Positions 1 to 6,039 of a DNA stretch of 6,927 bases are shown one piece after another; within the stretch, counting starts at the first letter, position 1; every line of letters starts with the position of its first letter. The stretch spans positions 1-6,927 of the forward strand of contig JBKECC010000046.1 in the NCBI GenBank assembly GCA_047974135.1, read 5' to 3'. The notes under the pieces were generated by a model. That model saw nothing but the letters and a program-made list of their open reading frames with translations, was not told the origin of the DNA and ran no database searches. The DNA comes from JAIRQK01 sp047974135 (GTDB lineage: Bacteria; Campylobacterota; Campylobacteria; Campylobacterales; Campylobacteraceae). The translations under genes and the position numbers were made by a program.

Positions 1-1898
1 GCTCTTTGTTTGTTGTCTCCACTTAGCATTACTATGTTTTTAACTCCGATATCCCTTAAGGCTTGCACTGCATATTTGCTATCTTCTTTTATCTCGTCAT
101 TTATAACTATAACTCCAGCAAAAATACCATCAATAGCAACATAAACTATAGTTCCAATTTCCTCTTGTTTTTCAAAAGCAATGTTGTATCTATCCATCAT
201 TTTGCTATTTCCAACTAAAACTTTTCTGTTTTCAAAGTTTGCCTCTATACCAAATCCGGATAACTCTTTTATCTCAATATCTTGCAGTTTTTCTATCTCT
301 TCTTTATACTCATTTATGATAGAAATAGCGATTGGATGAGTTGAAAAACTTTCACTTATAGCTGCATTTTTTAGAACTTCTTCTTTGCTAAAGCCGTTAA
401 ATACTTCAACTTTATTTACTTTAAATATACCTTTTGTAAGTGTTCCTGTTTTATCTAAAACAACCGTATGAACGCTGTTTAATGCTTCAAGATAGTTGCT
501 TCCTTTAACCAATATGCCTTTTCTTGAAGCACCGCCTATTCCACCAAAAAAACTAAGTGGGATTGATATAACAAGTGCACAAGGACAAGAGATAACCAAA
601 AATACTAAAGCTCTATAAATCCACTCACTAAAAGTAGCACTTGGAAGTAAAAGCGGAGGAATTACAGCTAACAAAAGTGCCAAACTAACAACGATTGGTG
701 TGTAGATTTGCGCAAATTTTGTTATAAAATTTTCTGTTTTTGCTTTTTTGTTGGTAGCATTTTGTACGAGCTCTAAAATCTTTGAAACGGTTGATTCACC
801 AAACTCTTTTGTAACTCTTACGCTTAAAAGTCCATTTTTATTTATAGAGCCTGAAAGCACGTCATTTCCAACATCAACCTCTTTTGGCAAAGCTTCACCA
901 CTTAGGGCTGATACATCAAGCGTTGAAGAGCCTTTGATAATAACTCCATCAAGAGGAATTTTTTCTCCTGCTTTTATGATGATAATTTCACCTATACCAA
1001 CCTCTTGGGGTGAGACTTTTTTAATCTCTTCTCCAATTTGCAAATTTGCAAAATCTGCTCTTATATCCATCAAGCTTTCAATGGATTTTCTTGAACGATT
1101 TACTGCTAAACTCTGAAAAGCCTCTCCAACTTTATAAAAAAGCATAACAGCAACGCCCTCAGGATATTCACCTATAGCAAATGCGCCGATTGTAGCTACA
1201 CTCATTAAAAAGTTTTCATCAAATACTTTACCATTTGATATATTTTTTAAAGCTTTTAATACAACATCGCCACCAACTAAAAGATAAGCACTTAAAAATA
1301 TCAAGAAATTAACCAAACTGCTAAAATCAAAAATCATTCCAACTGCAAATAAAACAGCACCTGCTACAAAGGCAAACTTTTGATATTTTTCTTTGTTACT
1401 TTCACTATCTAAAACCTTCTGTTTTGCACTTGAGATAATAACATCAGGCTCCAAGTCTTTGATTATGGCTGTTATCTCTCTTGTTAATTTTGGCAAATCC
1501 TCTTTATCAAATACCTCGATAATCATTTTCTGTGTAACAAAATCTACATTTGCGTTTTTTATGCCTTTAACATTTTTTGCACCCTCTTCTATTTTGCTAG
1601 CACAAGAAGCGCAATCAAGCCCATTTAGATACAAAGTTTTTTTTCCAGCAACAACTTCTTCTTTTTCTATGACTACTATTTTATCATCATGAGTTTTTGC
1701 TATCTCTACTATTTTTTCTTTTATAGCTTCAAAGTTTTGGGTTGAAACGTTTAACTCTAGAACTCTTGTTGAAAAATTTACATTTGCATCTACAACATTT
1801 GCAAGCTTTTTTGCATCTTTTTCTATGCCAGATGCGCAAGATGCACAACAGAGATTTTCTAAGATAAACTCTTTTTTGCCCATTTGCTGGAATTTCAT
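1..1898 (-). CDS. zntA: Zn/Cd/Pb-exporting P1B-type ATPase, C-terminal part missing
   Basis: This is an inner-membrane pump that uses ATP to export soft divalent metals (Zn, Cd, Pb). Reading leftward from ATG at 1898, 632 complete codons are visible. Two N-terminal heavy-metal-associated domains carry CCASC (residues 17-21) and DCASC (95-99). Membrane helices follow from about residue 175. The actuator motif is SGEALP (333-338) where TGES is usual. The transmembrane metal site is CPC (438-440) in the context ISCPCALVIS, as in the Zn/Cd/Pb subgroup. The phosphorylation loop is DKTGTLT (D482), the nucleotide-domain HP pair is 521-522, and MLSGDN (624-629) begins the hinge. The GDGxNDxP motif and the last helices lie beyond the left edge. 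The start is supported by AAGGA about 5 bases upstream. The gene lies just downstream of an ArsR-family sensor, which fits metal-induced expression. The family call is firm. The exact metal is inferred, and cadA would be an equally good name. Confidence 0.95.
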   Translation of the reverse strand, partial: MKFQQMGKKEFILENLCCASCASGIEKDAKKLANVVDANVNFSTRVLELNVSTQNFEAIKEKIVEIAKTHDDKIVVIEKEEVVAGKKTLYLNGLDCASCASKIEEGAKNVKGIKNANVDFVTQKMIIEVFDKEDLPKLTREITAIIKDLEPDVIISSAKQKVLDSESNKEKYQKFAFVAGAVLFAVGMIFDFSSLVNFLIFLSAYLLVGGDVVLKALKNISNGKVFDENFLMSVATIGAFAIGEYPEGVAVMLFYKVGEAFQSLAVNRSRKSIESLMDIRADFANLQIGEEIKKVSPQEVGIGEIIIIKAGEKIPLDGVIIKGSSTLDVSALSGEALPKEVDVGNDVLSGSINKNGLLSVRVTKEFGESTVSKILELVQNATNKKAKTENFITKFAQIYTPIVVSLALLLAVIPPLLLPSATFSEWIYRALVFLVISCPCALVISIPLSFFGGIGGASRKGILVKGSNYLEALNSVHTVVLDKTGTLTKGIFKVNKVEVFNGFSKEEVLKNAAISESFSTHPIAISIINEYKEEIEKLQDIEIKELSGFGIEANFENRKVLVGNSKMMDRYNIAFEKQEEIGTIVYVAIDGIFAGVIVINDEIKEDSKYAVQALRDIGVKNIVMLSGDNKQR

Positions 1899-1909
1899 CT
1901 TTTTTCCTT

Positions 1910-1921
1910 TTTACATGTAAA
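1910..1921. repeat. Palindrome TTTACATGTAAA, copy 1
   Basis: Exact 12-bp palindrome in the leader of the metal ATPase gene, abutting its ribosome binding site. It is 11 bases from the start codon. Confidence 0.85.
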
Positions 1922-1960
1922 TCTAAATTTAAATGAACAGTTGCATAACTATTCAAATAT
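1910..1960 (-). promoter_or_regulatory. Candidate second promoter and ArsR-type operator in front of the metal ATPase
   Basis: A near-perfect 9-4-9 inverted repeat, TGAACAGTT / AACTATTCA with one mismatch, lies at 1934-1955 about 36 bases upstream of the ATPase start. Its TGAA/TTCA ends match ArsR/SmtB half-sites, although the gap between them is wider than the usual six bases. On the minus strand the repeat falls between a possible -35 (TTGAAT, 1956-1951) and a possible -10 (TTTAAA, 1933-1928) spaced by 17 bases. The ATPase could therefore be separately repressed by the same sensor. The repeat is seen directly. The promoter is a weak match and its function is inferred. Confidence 0.45.
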
Positions 1961-1967
1961 AACTATC

Positions 1968-1987
1968 AAAAAAATAGCCTAAGGCTA
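1968..1987 (-). terminator. Short intrinsic terminator or attenuator after the metal sensor gene
   Basis: On the minus strand, a few bases past the sensor's stop codon, TAGCC-TTA-GGCTA (1987-1975) forms a 5-bp hairpin followed by seven T (1974-1968). The stem is short, so termination is probably partial. It would uncouple the sensor gene from the ATPase gene that follows it. Confidence 0.5.
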
Positions 1988-1990
1988 AGT

Positions 1991-2359
1991 TTATTGTTCT
2001 TTTATGTGAGTCAAACCTTGGTCAAAAATAGTCTTTACATGCTCATCGTCAAGCGAGCAATAAACCACTTTTCCAACTTTTTTGTTTTTCACCAATTTTG
2101 CCTGTTTTAAAACCCTTAACTGGTGTGAGATTGAAGATATACTCATACCAAGAACGGCAGCTATATCGCAAACACACATTTCACTTTTAAAAAGTGCATA
2201 GATGATTTTTATACGTGTTGAATCACCAAAAACTTTAAAAAGTTCAGCAACATCAAACAATGTTTCATCATCAAGCATATGTTTTTTTACTTCGCTTACA
2301 ACGTCTTCATGAATGATAGTGCATTCGCAAACATCTATTTTTGCTTTGTTGTTTGACAT
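1991..2359 (-). CDS. ArsR/SmtB-family metal-sensing repressor
   Basis: This 122-residue winged-helix DNA-binding repressor probably senses Zn, Cd or Pb and controls the ATPase gene downstream. The HTH core runs from about residue 39 to 90 (FKVFGDSTRIKIIYALF, then SISSISHQLRVLKQAKLV). It appears to carry both classic metal sites of the family. The alpha3N-type site is represented by Cys62 and Cys64 in MCVCD, with N-terminal Cys11 and Cys13. The alpha5 site is represented by Asp105-x-His107 and His118-x-x-Glu121, with exactly the SmtB spacing. SmtB senses Zn through alpha5 and CadC senses Cd/Pb through alpha3N, so the effector cannot be fixed from sequence. The ribosome site is AAAGGGA a few bases upstream. 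The gene is divergent from the DJ-1-like gene and has its own promoter and operator. Arsenic sensing is less likely because the neighbour is a metal ATPase. Confidence 0.93.
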   Translation of the reverse strand: MSNNKAKIDVCECTIIHEDVVSEVKKHMLDDETLFDVAELFKVFGDSTRIKIIYALFKSEMCVCDIAAVLGMSISSISHQLRVLKQAKLVKNKKVGKVVYCSLDDEHVKTIFDQGLTHIKEQ

Positions 2360-2376
2360 TTTATCCCTTTCATTTA

Positions 2377-2431
2377 AATATTTGAATAATTGTTCAAGTG
2401 TTATGATATAACTTTTTTATTTTAATGTCAA
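2377..2431 (-). promoter_or_regulatory. Sensor promoter with ArsR/SmtB 12-2-12 operator
   Basis: On the minus strand a perfect TTGACA (2431-2426) is followed after 17 bases by TATCAT (2408-2403). This is the best sigma70-type promoter in the window. Immediately downstream, over the expected transcription start, lies a 12-2-12 imperfect inverted repeat (2377-2402, 9 of 12 positions symmetric) with the core TTGAATAATTGTTCAA. That is the TGAA-N6-TTCA arrangement known for SmtB/ZiaR/CadC-type operators. The position predicts autorepression by steric block. Confidence 0.85.
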
Positions 2432-2460
2432 GAAATTTATACCAATCAAGTAAATTTTAA

Positions 2461-2503
2461 TATAGTTGTAACTATAATGATTACATCTAAATAACCAAAG
2501 GGG
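2461..2503 (+). promoter_or_regulatory. Promoter and palindrome upstream of the DJ-1-like gene
   Basis: A perfect -10 TATAAT (2473-2478) lies 30 bases before the start codon, and the ribosome site AAAGGGG is at 2497-2503. There is no clear -35. A perfect 7-2-7 palindrome, TATAGTTGTAACTATA (2461-2476), overlaps the -10, so a bound dimeric repressor would block RNA polymerase. The regulator is unknown. It is not an obvious ArsR or Fur site. Confidence 0.6.
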
Positions 2504-2508
2504 TTTTC

Positions 2509-3033
2509 ATGAGTAAAAAAGTTGCTCTTCTTGTTCCAAATCCAGTAAATGGATATGGTCTGTTTTCATATCTTGAGGCGTTTTATGAAGCTGGAGTAAA
2601 ATACACTACTTTTGCGATTAACCCAAACAATAAAGTAAAAACAAACTCTGGCTATGAACTAAGTTTAGACAAAAACATAAAAGATTTAGTGGGTAAAGAA
2701 AACGAGTTTGATGGAGTAGTTTTTGCTTGTGGTGATGCTATTATCTCGCTTGGCGAATTGCTTCCTACAAAAGAGTGGCAAGATACATTAAAAGTTTTGA
2801 AAAATTTTGAAAAACTAAACAAGAAAATCGCTGGACATTGTGCTGCTGCACTTATTTTCCAAATAGCTGAAATTGGCGAAGGCAAAAAGATGGCTGTTCA
2901 TCCACTTGGGAAATCAAAACTTGAAAAAATAAAAGCTGTTGACAATAGTAGTATTGTTGATGGTAATTTTTTCACTGCAAAATGCGAAGATCATACAAAA
3001 GAGTTTATCTCTTGGTTTATCAAATTTTTATAA
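2509..3033 (+). CDS. DJ-1/PfpI-family protein
   Basis: This 174-residue cytoplasmic protein has the class I glutamine-amidotransferase-like fold. It begins with a Rossmann-type strand (KKVALLVPNPVNGYG). A second strand, DGVVFACGDA (68-77), sits where family members have a glycine-rich turn. The nucleophile elbow is KKIAGHCAAALIF (105-117), with Cys111 as the expected reactive residue. Family members include chaperone/deglycase-like, protease-like and redox-sensing proteins, and the activity here cannot be told from sequence. The acidic residue that normally lies about 12 residues before the first AG turn, equivalent to Glu18 of DJ-1, seems to be replaced by Gly17 or Leu18, although Glu23 is nearby. 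The start is supported by AAAGGGG five bases upstream. It is a single-gene unit with its own promoter and terminator, divergent from the metal sensor. The family call is good and the role is unknown. Confidence 0.8.
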   Translation: MSKKVALLVPNPVNGYGLFSYLEAFYEAGVKYTTFAINPNNKVKTNSGYELSLDKNIKDLVGKENEFDGVVFACGDAIISLGELLPTKEWQDTLKVLKNFEKLNKKIAGHCAAALIFQIAEIGEGKKMAVHPLGKSKLEKIKAVDNSSIVDGNFFTAKCEDHTKEFISWFIKFL

Positions 3034-3037
3034 TTTA

Positions 3038-3059
3038 AAAAGGGGATATTTCCCCTTTT
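3038..3059 (+). terminator. Intrinsic terminator of the DJ-1-like gene
   Basis: A perfect 9-bp stem (AAAAGGGGA / TCCCCTTTT) with a TATT loop lies 5 bases after the stop codon. The T-rich arm and a later T run follow it. The flanking A run means it could also stop leftward transcription. Confidence 0.9.
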
Positions 3060-3097
3060 ACAAACTTTTTTATCTCAAAGAATTTACTTATTTTTCT

Positions 3098-3160
3098 TAT
3101 AATTACTAATTAGTACAATTTATTTGCTTTTGTGATTTATAATGTCAAAAAAATAAAGGA
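3098..3160 (+). promoter_or_regulatory. Promoter region and palindrome upstream of the dioxygenase
   Basis: Two perfect TATAAT boxes occur, at 3098-3103 and 3138-3143. The second is 24 bases before the start codon and is the better placed. A perfect 12-bp palindrome, TACTAATTAGTA (3104-3115), lies directly after the first box and just upstream of the -35 position of the second. It is a candidate operator for an unidentified regulator. The ribosome site is AAAGGA (3155-3160). Confidence 0.55.
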
Positions 3161-3166
3161 AATAAA

Positions 3167-3937
3167 ATGAAAAAAATGCCGATACTATTTGTCGGGCATG
3201 GTTCTCCGATGAATATTTTAGAAAAAAATGAATGGACAAAAAACTGGGAAGAGATAGGTAAAAAGATACCAACACCAAAATCTATATTGGTCATTTCAGC
3301 TCACTGGGTAGCAAATAAAACCTATGTTACAACTTCTAAAAATCTAGATACTATTTACGATTTTTATAGTTTCCCAAAGGAGTTATACGAACTATCATAC
3401 CCAGCAAAAGGTGATATAGAGTTGGCAAATAAAGTTAGCTCTATGTTTGAAGACAAAGTTTTTTTTGATGACAAAAGAGGATTAGACCATGGCGCTTGGT
3501 GTGTTTTGTATCATCTTTTTCCAAAAGCAAATATACCAGTTATACAGCTTAGTATAAACTCTAACTTTACTCCACACGAGAGTTACGAGTTTGGGAAAAA
3601 ACTACAAAGCCTAAGAGACGAAGGTGTACTTATCATTGGTAGTGGTGACGTCGTTCACAACTTGGCACTTTGCAACTGGAATATGCAAAAACGTGGCTTT
3701 GATTGGGCTATTACTTTTGATGAATTTGTTGAAGATAGCATTAAGACAAGAAATCATGAAAACATCATACACTATGAAAAAGCACCAGAGTTTAGTGGCA
3801 AAGAGTTTTATACAAGAGAACATTACGAACCACTTTTGTATATCTTAGGCGCATCAAGAGAAGATGACACGGTTGAAGTCTTTAATGAAGGATGTGACCT
3901 TGGTGCAGTTTCTATGACTTCATATATGCTTTATTAG
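3167..3937 (+). CDS. ygiD: YgiD/DODA-type extradiol dioxygenase (LigB family)
   Basis: This 256-residue cytoplasmic metalloenzyme belongs to the class III extradiol ring-opening dioxygenases, to which E. coli YgiD (4,5-DOPA dioxygenase) and plant DODA belong. It is collinear with YgiD over nearly the whole length. Visible motifs are GHGSPMN (10-16), SAHW (44-47), DHGAW (107-111), the stretch PVIQLSI (124-130), GDVVHNL (160-166), REHYEPLLYILGA (217-229) and a C-terminal SMTSYMLY. By family comparison His11, His46 and His219 are the likely metal ligands, and His108 and His164 are further active-site residues. All are present, so the enzyme should be active. The physiological catechol substrate is unknown. 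The start has AAAGGA six bases upstream, and Met4 is a less likely alternative. The gene stands alone, with its own promoter and a strong terminator shared with the convergent iron-binding protein gene. Confidence 0.92.
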   Translation: MKKMPILFVGHGSPMNILEKNEWTKNWEEIGKKIPTPKSILVISAHWVANKTYVTTSKNLDTIYDFYSFPKELYELSYPAKGDIELANKVSSMFEDKVFFDDKRGLDHGAWCVLYHLFPKANIPVIQLSINSNFTPHESYEFGKKLQSLRDEGVLIIGSGDVVHNLALCNWNMQKRGFDWAITFDEFVEDSIKTRNHENIIHYEKAPEFSGKEFYTREHYEPLLYILGASREDDTVEVFNEGCDLGAVSMTSYMLY

Positions 3938-3949
3938 TTTACATGTAAA
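3938..3949. repeat. Palindrome TTTACATGTAAA, copy 2
   Basis: Exact 12-bp palindrome placed directly after the TAG stop of the dioxygenase gene. Its last three bases are the base of the following terminator stem. It is one of three exact copies in the window. Confidence 0.85.
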
Positions 3950-3978
3950 GGTTGCAAGTTTTATTTGCAACCTTTTTT
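3947..3978. terminator. Bidirectional terminator between convergent genes
   Basis: A perfect 11-bp stem (AAAGGTTGCAA / TTGCAACCTTT) with a 7-base loop is followed by further T on the plus strand. It lies 9 bases after the dioxygenase stop and 3 bases after the stop of the leftward iron-binding protein gene. It is strongest in the rightward direction. The leftward T tract is only three bases before the ACATGT palindrome. Confidence 0.9.
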
Positions 3979-3981
3979 ATG

Positions 3982-5001
3982 CTATTTCCAATTTACCTTA
4001 TTGAAAATATCTACTGCTTTTTTAGAATTTTTTGCGATTGTATTCATGTCTATCGTTGATTCCTTAAAAGTTCCCCATGCGCTAACAGTATCGTTTGGAG
4101 TAGCTTTTGGATTTACTGGATACTCATTACTATCTCTAACGAAAAGTGTTTGAGCTTTTGCAGAATTTGCCAAAAACTCTAAAAACTTAACTGCATTGTC
4201 ATAATTTTTTGCTCCTTTTAAAATGCCAGCACCTGTGATGTTTATAAAAGTTCCGCTACTTTCCTGATTTGGAAAAATTACTCCAAGAGCTTTTGCAACA
4301 TTTACATCTTTTTCATCTTTTGATTGCAAGAAAAAACCAAGATAGTAGTTATTCATAACTGCAACATCCCCTATTTTATTTACTACATCTCTTGCTTGAT
4401 CTCTATCGTTTCCTTTTGGCTCTCTTGCGAAGTTATTTACCATGCCCAACGCCCATTTTTTTGCACCAACTTCTCCATACTCCTTAATCATAGATGCAAG
4501 CAAAGCTTGATTATAAATGTTTGATGAAGATCGAATAAGCACTTTACCTTTAAACTCTGGCTTTGTTAAGTCATCGTAAGTTTTGATACTTGTTGGATTA
4601 ATTCTATCTTTTGCATAGACTATAATTCTCGCTCTTTTTGCTATTCCAAACCACTCATTTTCGTTATCTCTTAAGTAGCTTGGTATCTCTTTGTCTAAAA
4701 CCTTGGAAATTACTTTCTGTGTTAATCCAGCACTTTTTACTTTATCAATAGCACCGATATTTGAAATGATAAATAAGTCTGCATTTGGATTTTTACTCTC
4801 ATTTTGCATGCGAGAAAAAAGTTCTCTTGGTTCTACTACTATAAAGTTTGCTCTTATGCCAGACTCTTTTACGAAAAGCTCTGAAATCTCTTTATATGCA
4901 GCATAATCTCTCTCCACATAAATATTCACCTCTTTTGCATTTAGTGAAGTCATACAAAAAAATGCGACTAAAAACCATTTGAAAAAAGAAATCTTTCTCA
5001 T
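3982..5001 (-). CDS. fbpA: Periplasmic ferric-iron-binding protein of an ABC transporter (FbpA/CfbpA type)
   Basis: This 339-residue precursor has a signal peptide, with a hydrophobic stretch at residues 5-20 and probable cleavage after SLNA22. The mature protein binds Fe(III) in the periplasm and would deliver it to an inner-membrane permease and ATPase, which are not in the window. The fold and length fit the ferric-binding family. Likely metal ligands by comparison with Campylobacter FbpA are Tyr33 (ERDY), Tyr163 (SNIYNQ) and the tandem Tyr219-Tyr220 (NNYYLG). The His that precedes the first ligand tyrosine in C. jejuni FbpA, as I recall the structure, is Asp32 here. Glu57 or Glu60 may take part. 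The ribosome site AAAGGAG lies at 5013-5007, six bases from ATG. A Fur-box-like sequence covers the promoter, which predicts repression by iron. The family call is firm. Confidence 0.92.
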   Translation of the reverse strand: MRKISFFKWFLVAFFCMTSLNAKEVNIYVERDYAAYKEISELFVKESGIRANFIVVEPRELFSRMQNESKNPNADLFIISNIGAIDKVKSAGLTQKVISKVLDKEIPSYLRDNENEWFGIAKRARIIVYAKDRINPTSIKTYDDLTKPEFKGKVLIRSSSNIYNQALLASMIKEYGEVGAKKWALGMVNNFAREPKGNDRDQARDVVNKIGDVAVMNNYYLGFFLQSKDEKDVNVAKALGVIFPNQESSGTFINITGAGILKGAKNYDNAVKFLEFLANSAKAQTLFVRDSNEYPVNPKATPNDTVSAWGTFKESTIDMNTIAKNSKKAVDIFNKVNWK

Positions 5002-5026
5002 GTTGCTCCTTTAAAGTATTTTTAAA

Positions 5027-5069
5027 ATTATATCTACTTAGAATTAAAACAATATAATAATCATTATCA
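5027..5069 (-). promoter_or_regulatory. Promoter with Fur box upstream of the ferric-binding protein gene
   Basis: The -10 TATAAT lies at 5032-5027 on the minus strand, 26 bases before the start codon. A 7-1-7 Fur-box-like palindrome, TAATAATCATTATCA (5055-5069), matches the TGATAAT-N-ATTATCA model at 14 of 15 positions. It falls over and upstream of the expected -35, so Fe-Fur bound there would block the promoter. The site is in the intergenic region shared with the divergent kinase-like gene and might touch that gene too, but it lies about 55 bases upstream of that gene's possible -10. Confidence 0.75.
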
Positions 5070-5163
5070 TAATTTTGCTATTTATTTTGAACATTTTATG
5101 AATTTAATATTAAGAAAGTTAGACTAAAATGAAAAATTAATGAACTTATTTTTGGGGAAAAAT

Positions 5164-5922
5164 ATGTATCTAGAAAATATTGTAAGAGAAAAAGTTGCCG
5201 AAAATATCGGTGTTCGTTCATTTTCATTTTTTTATGAAGATAAAAAGATTTGGGTAAAGCAACCAGCTCTTGGAGAAGCAAATATTTGGCATAGTATTTT
5301 ATCACTGTCTTATAAAATCACAAAAAATCCACTTTTTGTACCAACGATTGTTACAAATCCAAAGGAATCTTTAGCTTACGAAGCAAGACGCATAGAAGAG
5401 CTAAAACTATCAAATGTTAGTACGCCAGAAGTTTTAGTAAAAAATAAGGATTATTTAGCACTGAGTGATGTTGGTAAGCCTATCAATTATTTTATCACTT
5501 CGCCTACATACACTATAAACAGAAAAAAAGAGATAGTGGAAAATATGTCACTAACTTTAGCAAATATGCATAATAACGGTATTTATCATTCAAGGCCAGC
5601 ATTAAAAGATATTACATGTAAAAACGATACTATCTCGTTTATCGACTTTGAAGAGAATTTAGAAAAGACACTAACAAAAGAGCAAGCAATTATAAGGGAT
5701 TCTTGCATATATGTGCATGCATTGTCAAAATCTATCAAGGATAATTATATACGAAAAGTAGCTCTTGATACCTATAAGGCAAATCTTGATGAAAAAATTA
5801 TTAATGAGACAAAATCTTTAGTTCAAAAATACTCAAAAATTTTTGATTACACAAGACCTTTTTACCAATTTTTAGGAAGAGATTATATAGCAATTTATAG
5901 AGTTTTAGAGTATTTTATATAG
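5164..5922 (+). CDS. Kinase-fold protein, lipopolysaccharide-kinase (InaA/WaaP)-like
   Basis: This 252-residue cytoplasmic protein has traces of the protein-kinase-like fold. WVKQ (30-33) gives a possible ATP-anchoring Lys32, and YEARR (72-76) a possible helix-C Glu73. The catalytic-loop-like stretch LANMHNNGIYHSRPALKDI (132-150) resembles the HGRPxLRDI pattern of a proteobacterial lipopolysaccharide-kinase-like group. SFIDFEE (158-164) supplies a DFG-like Asp161. At the HxD position, usual in WaaP and aminoglycoside kinases, it has His142-Ser-Arg144, so catalysis may rely on Asp149 or may be altered. The substrate is unknown, and a surface sugar is only a family-based guess. I chose ATG 5164 because GGGGAA lies five bases upstream. 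An in-frame ATG at 5140 has no ribosome site. Its possible -10 is TAAAAT (5125-5130). The gene lies between two Fur-box-like sites, beside the ferric-binding protein gene. Confidence 0.6.
   Translation: MYLENIVREKVAENIGVRSFSFFYEDKKIWVKQPALGEANIWHSILSLSYKITKNPLFVPTIVTNPKESLAYEARRIEELKLSNVSTPEVLVKNKDYLALSDVGKPINYFITSPTYTINRKKEIVENMSLTLANMHNNGIYHSRPALKDITCKNDTISFIDFEENLEKTLTKEQAIIRDSCIYVHALSKSIKDNYIRKVALDTYKANLDEKIINETKSLVQKYSKIFDYTRPFYQFLGRDYIAIYRVLEYFI
5612..5621. repeat. TTACATGTAA palindrome, copy 3, inside a gene
   Basis: A 10-bp core copy within the kinase-like coding sequence, where it spells part of Asp-Ile-Thr-Cys-Lys. It matches 11 of the 12 bases of the longer palindrome. Confidence 0.7.
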
Positions 5923-5934
5923 TTTACATGTAAA
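5923..5934. repeat. Palindrome TTTACATGTAAA, copy 4
   Basis: Exact 12-bp palindrome directly after the TAG stop of the kinase-like gene. With the stop codon included, the 15 bases TAGTTTACATGTAAA are identical to those after the dioxygenase gene. There is no GC-rich stem, so it is unlikely to be an ordinary terminator. Confidence 0.85.
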
Positions 5935-6003
5935 AATATATTGTTTTGTCTTCTATTTCTCATAAGTAAACTTTTATAAAAGAAAATGTTAAAGTTTGAA
6001 GTG

Positions 6004-6026
6004 TATAATTATGATAATGATTATTA
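6004..6026 (+). promoter_or_regulatory. Promoter with Fur box upstream of a 29-codon ORF
   Basis: A perfect TATAAT (6004-6009) is followed two bases later by TGATAATGATTATTA (6012-6026). This matches the 7-1-7 Fur model at 14 of 15 positions and covers the expected transcription start. That is a standard layout for repression by Fe-Fur. No clear -35 is visible. The first gene downstream is the short ORF at 6040. Confidence 0.7.
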
Positions 6027-6039
6027 GTATAGGAACATT

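Noticed and set aside
748..1116. Plus-strand ORF of 122 codons
   Set aside because: It lies antisense within the metal ATPase gene, whose frame has clear family motifs, and its own translation shows no recognisable domain.
1393..1692. Plus-strand ORF of 99 codons
   Set aside because: Antisense to the N-terminal and first membrane part of the ATPase gene. The hydrophobic translation is a by-product of that gene's codons.
1729..1956. Minus-strand ORF of 75 codons overlapping the ATPase start
   Set aside because: It is out of frame with the metal-binding domains, which are clearly coded in the other frame, and the Lys/Arg/Cys-rich product looks like a frame shadow.
5140..5163. Upstream ATG for the kinase-like gene
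   Set aside because: There is no ribosome binding site before it, whereas ATG 5164 has GGGGAA at correct spacing.
5971..5982. Palindrome CTTTTATAAAAG considered as a terminator for the kinase-like gene
   Set aside because: It has almost no GC in the stem and no T run after it, and simple A/T palindromes are common at this base composition.
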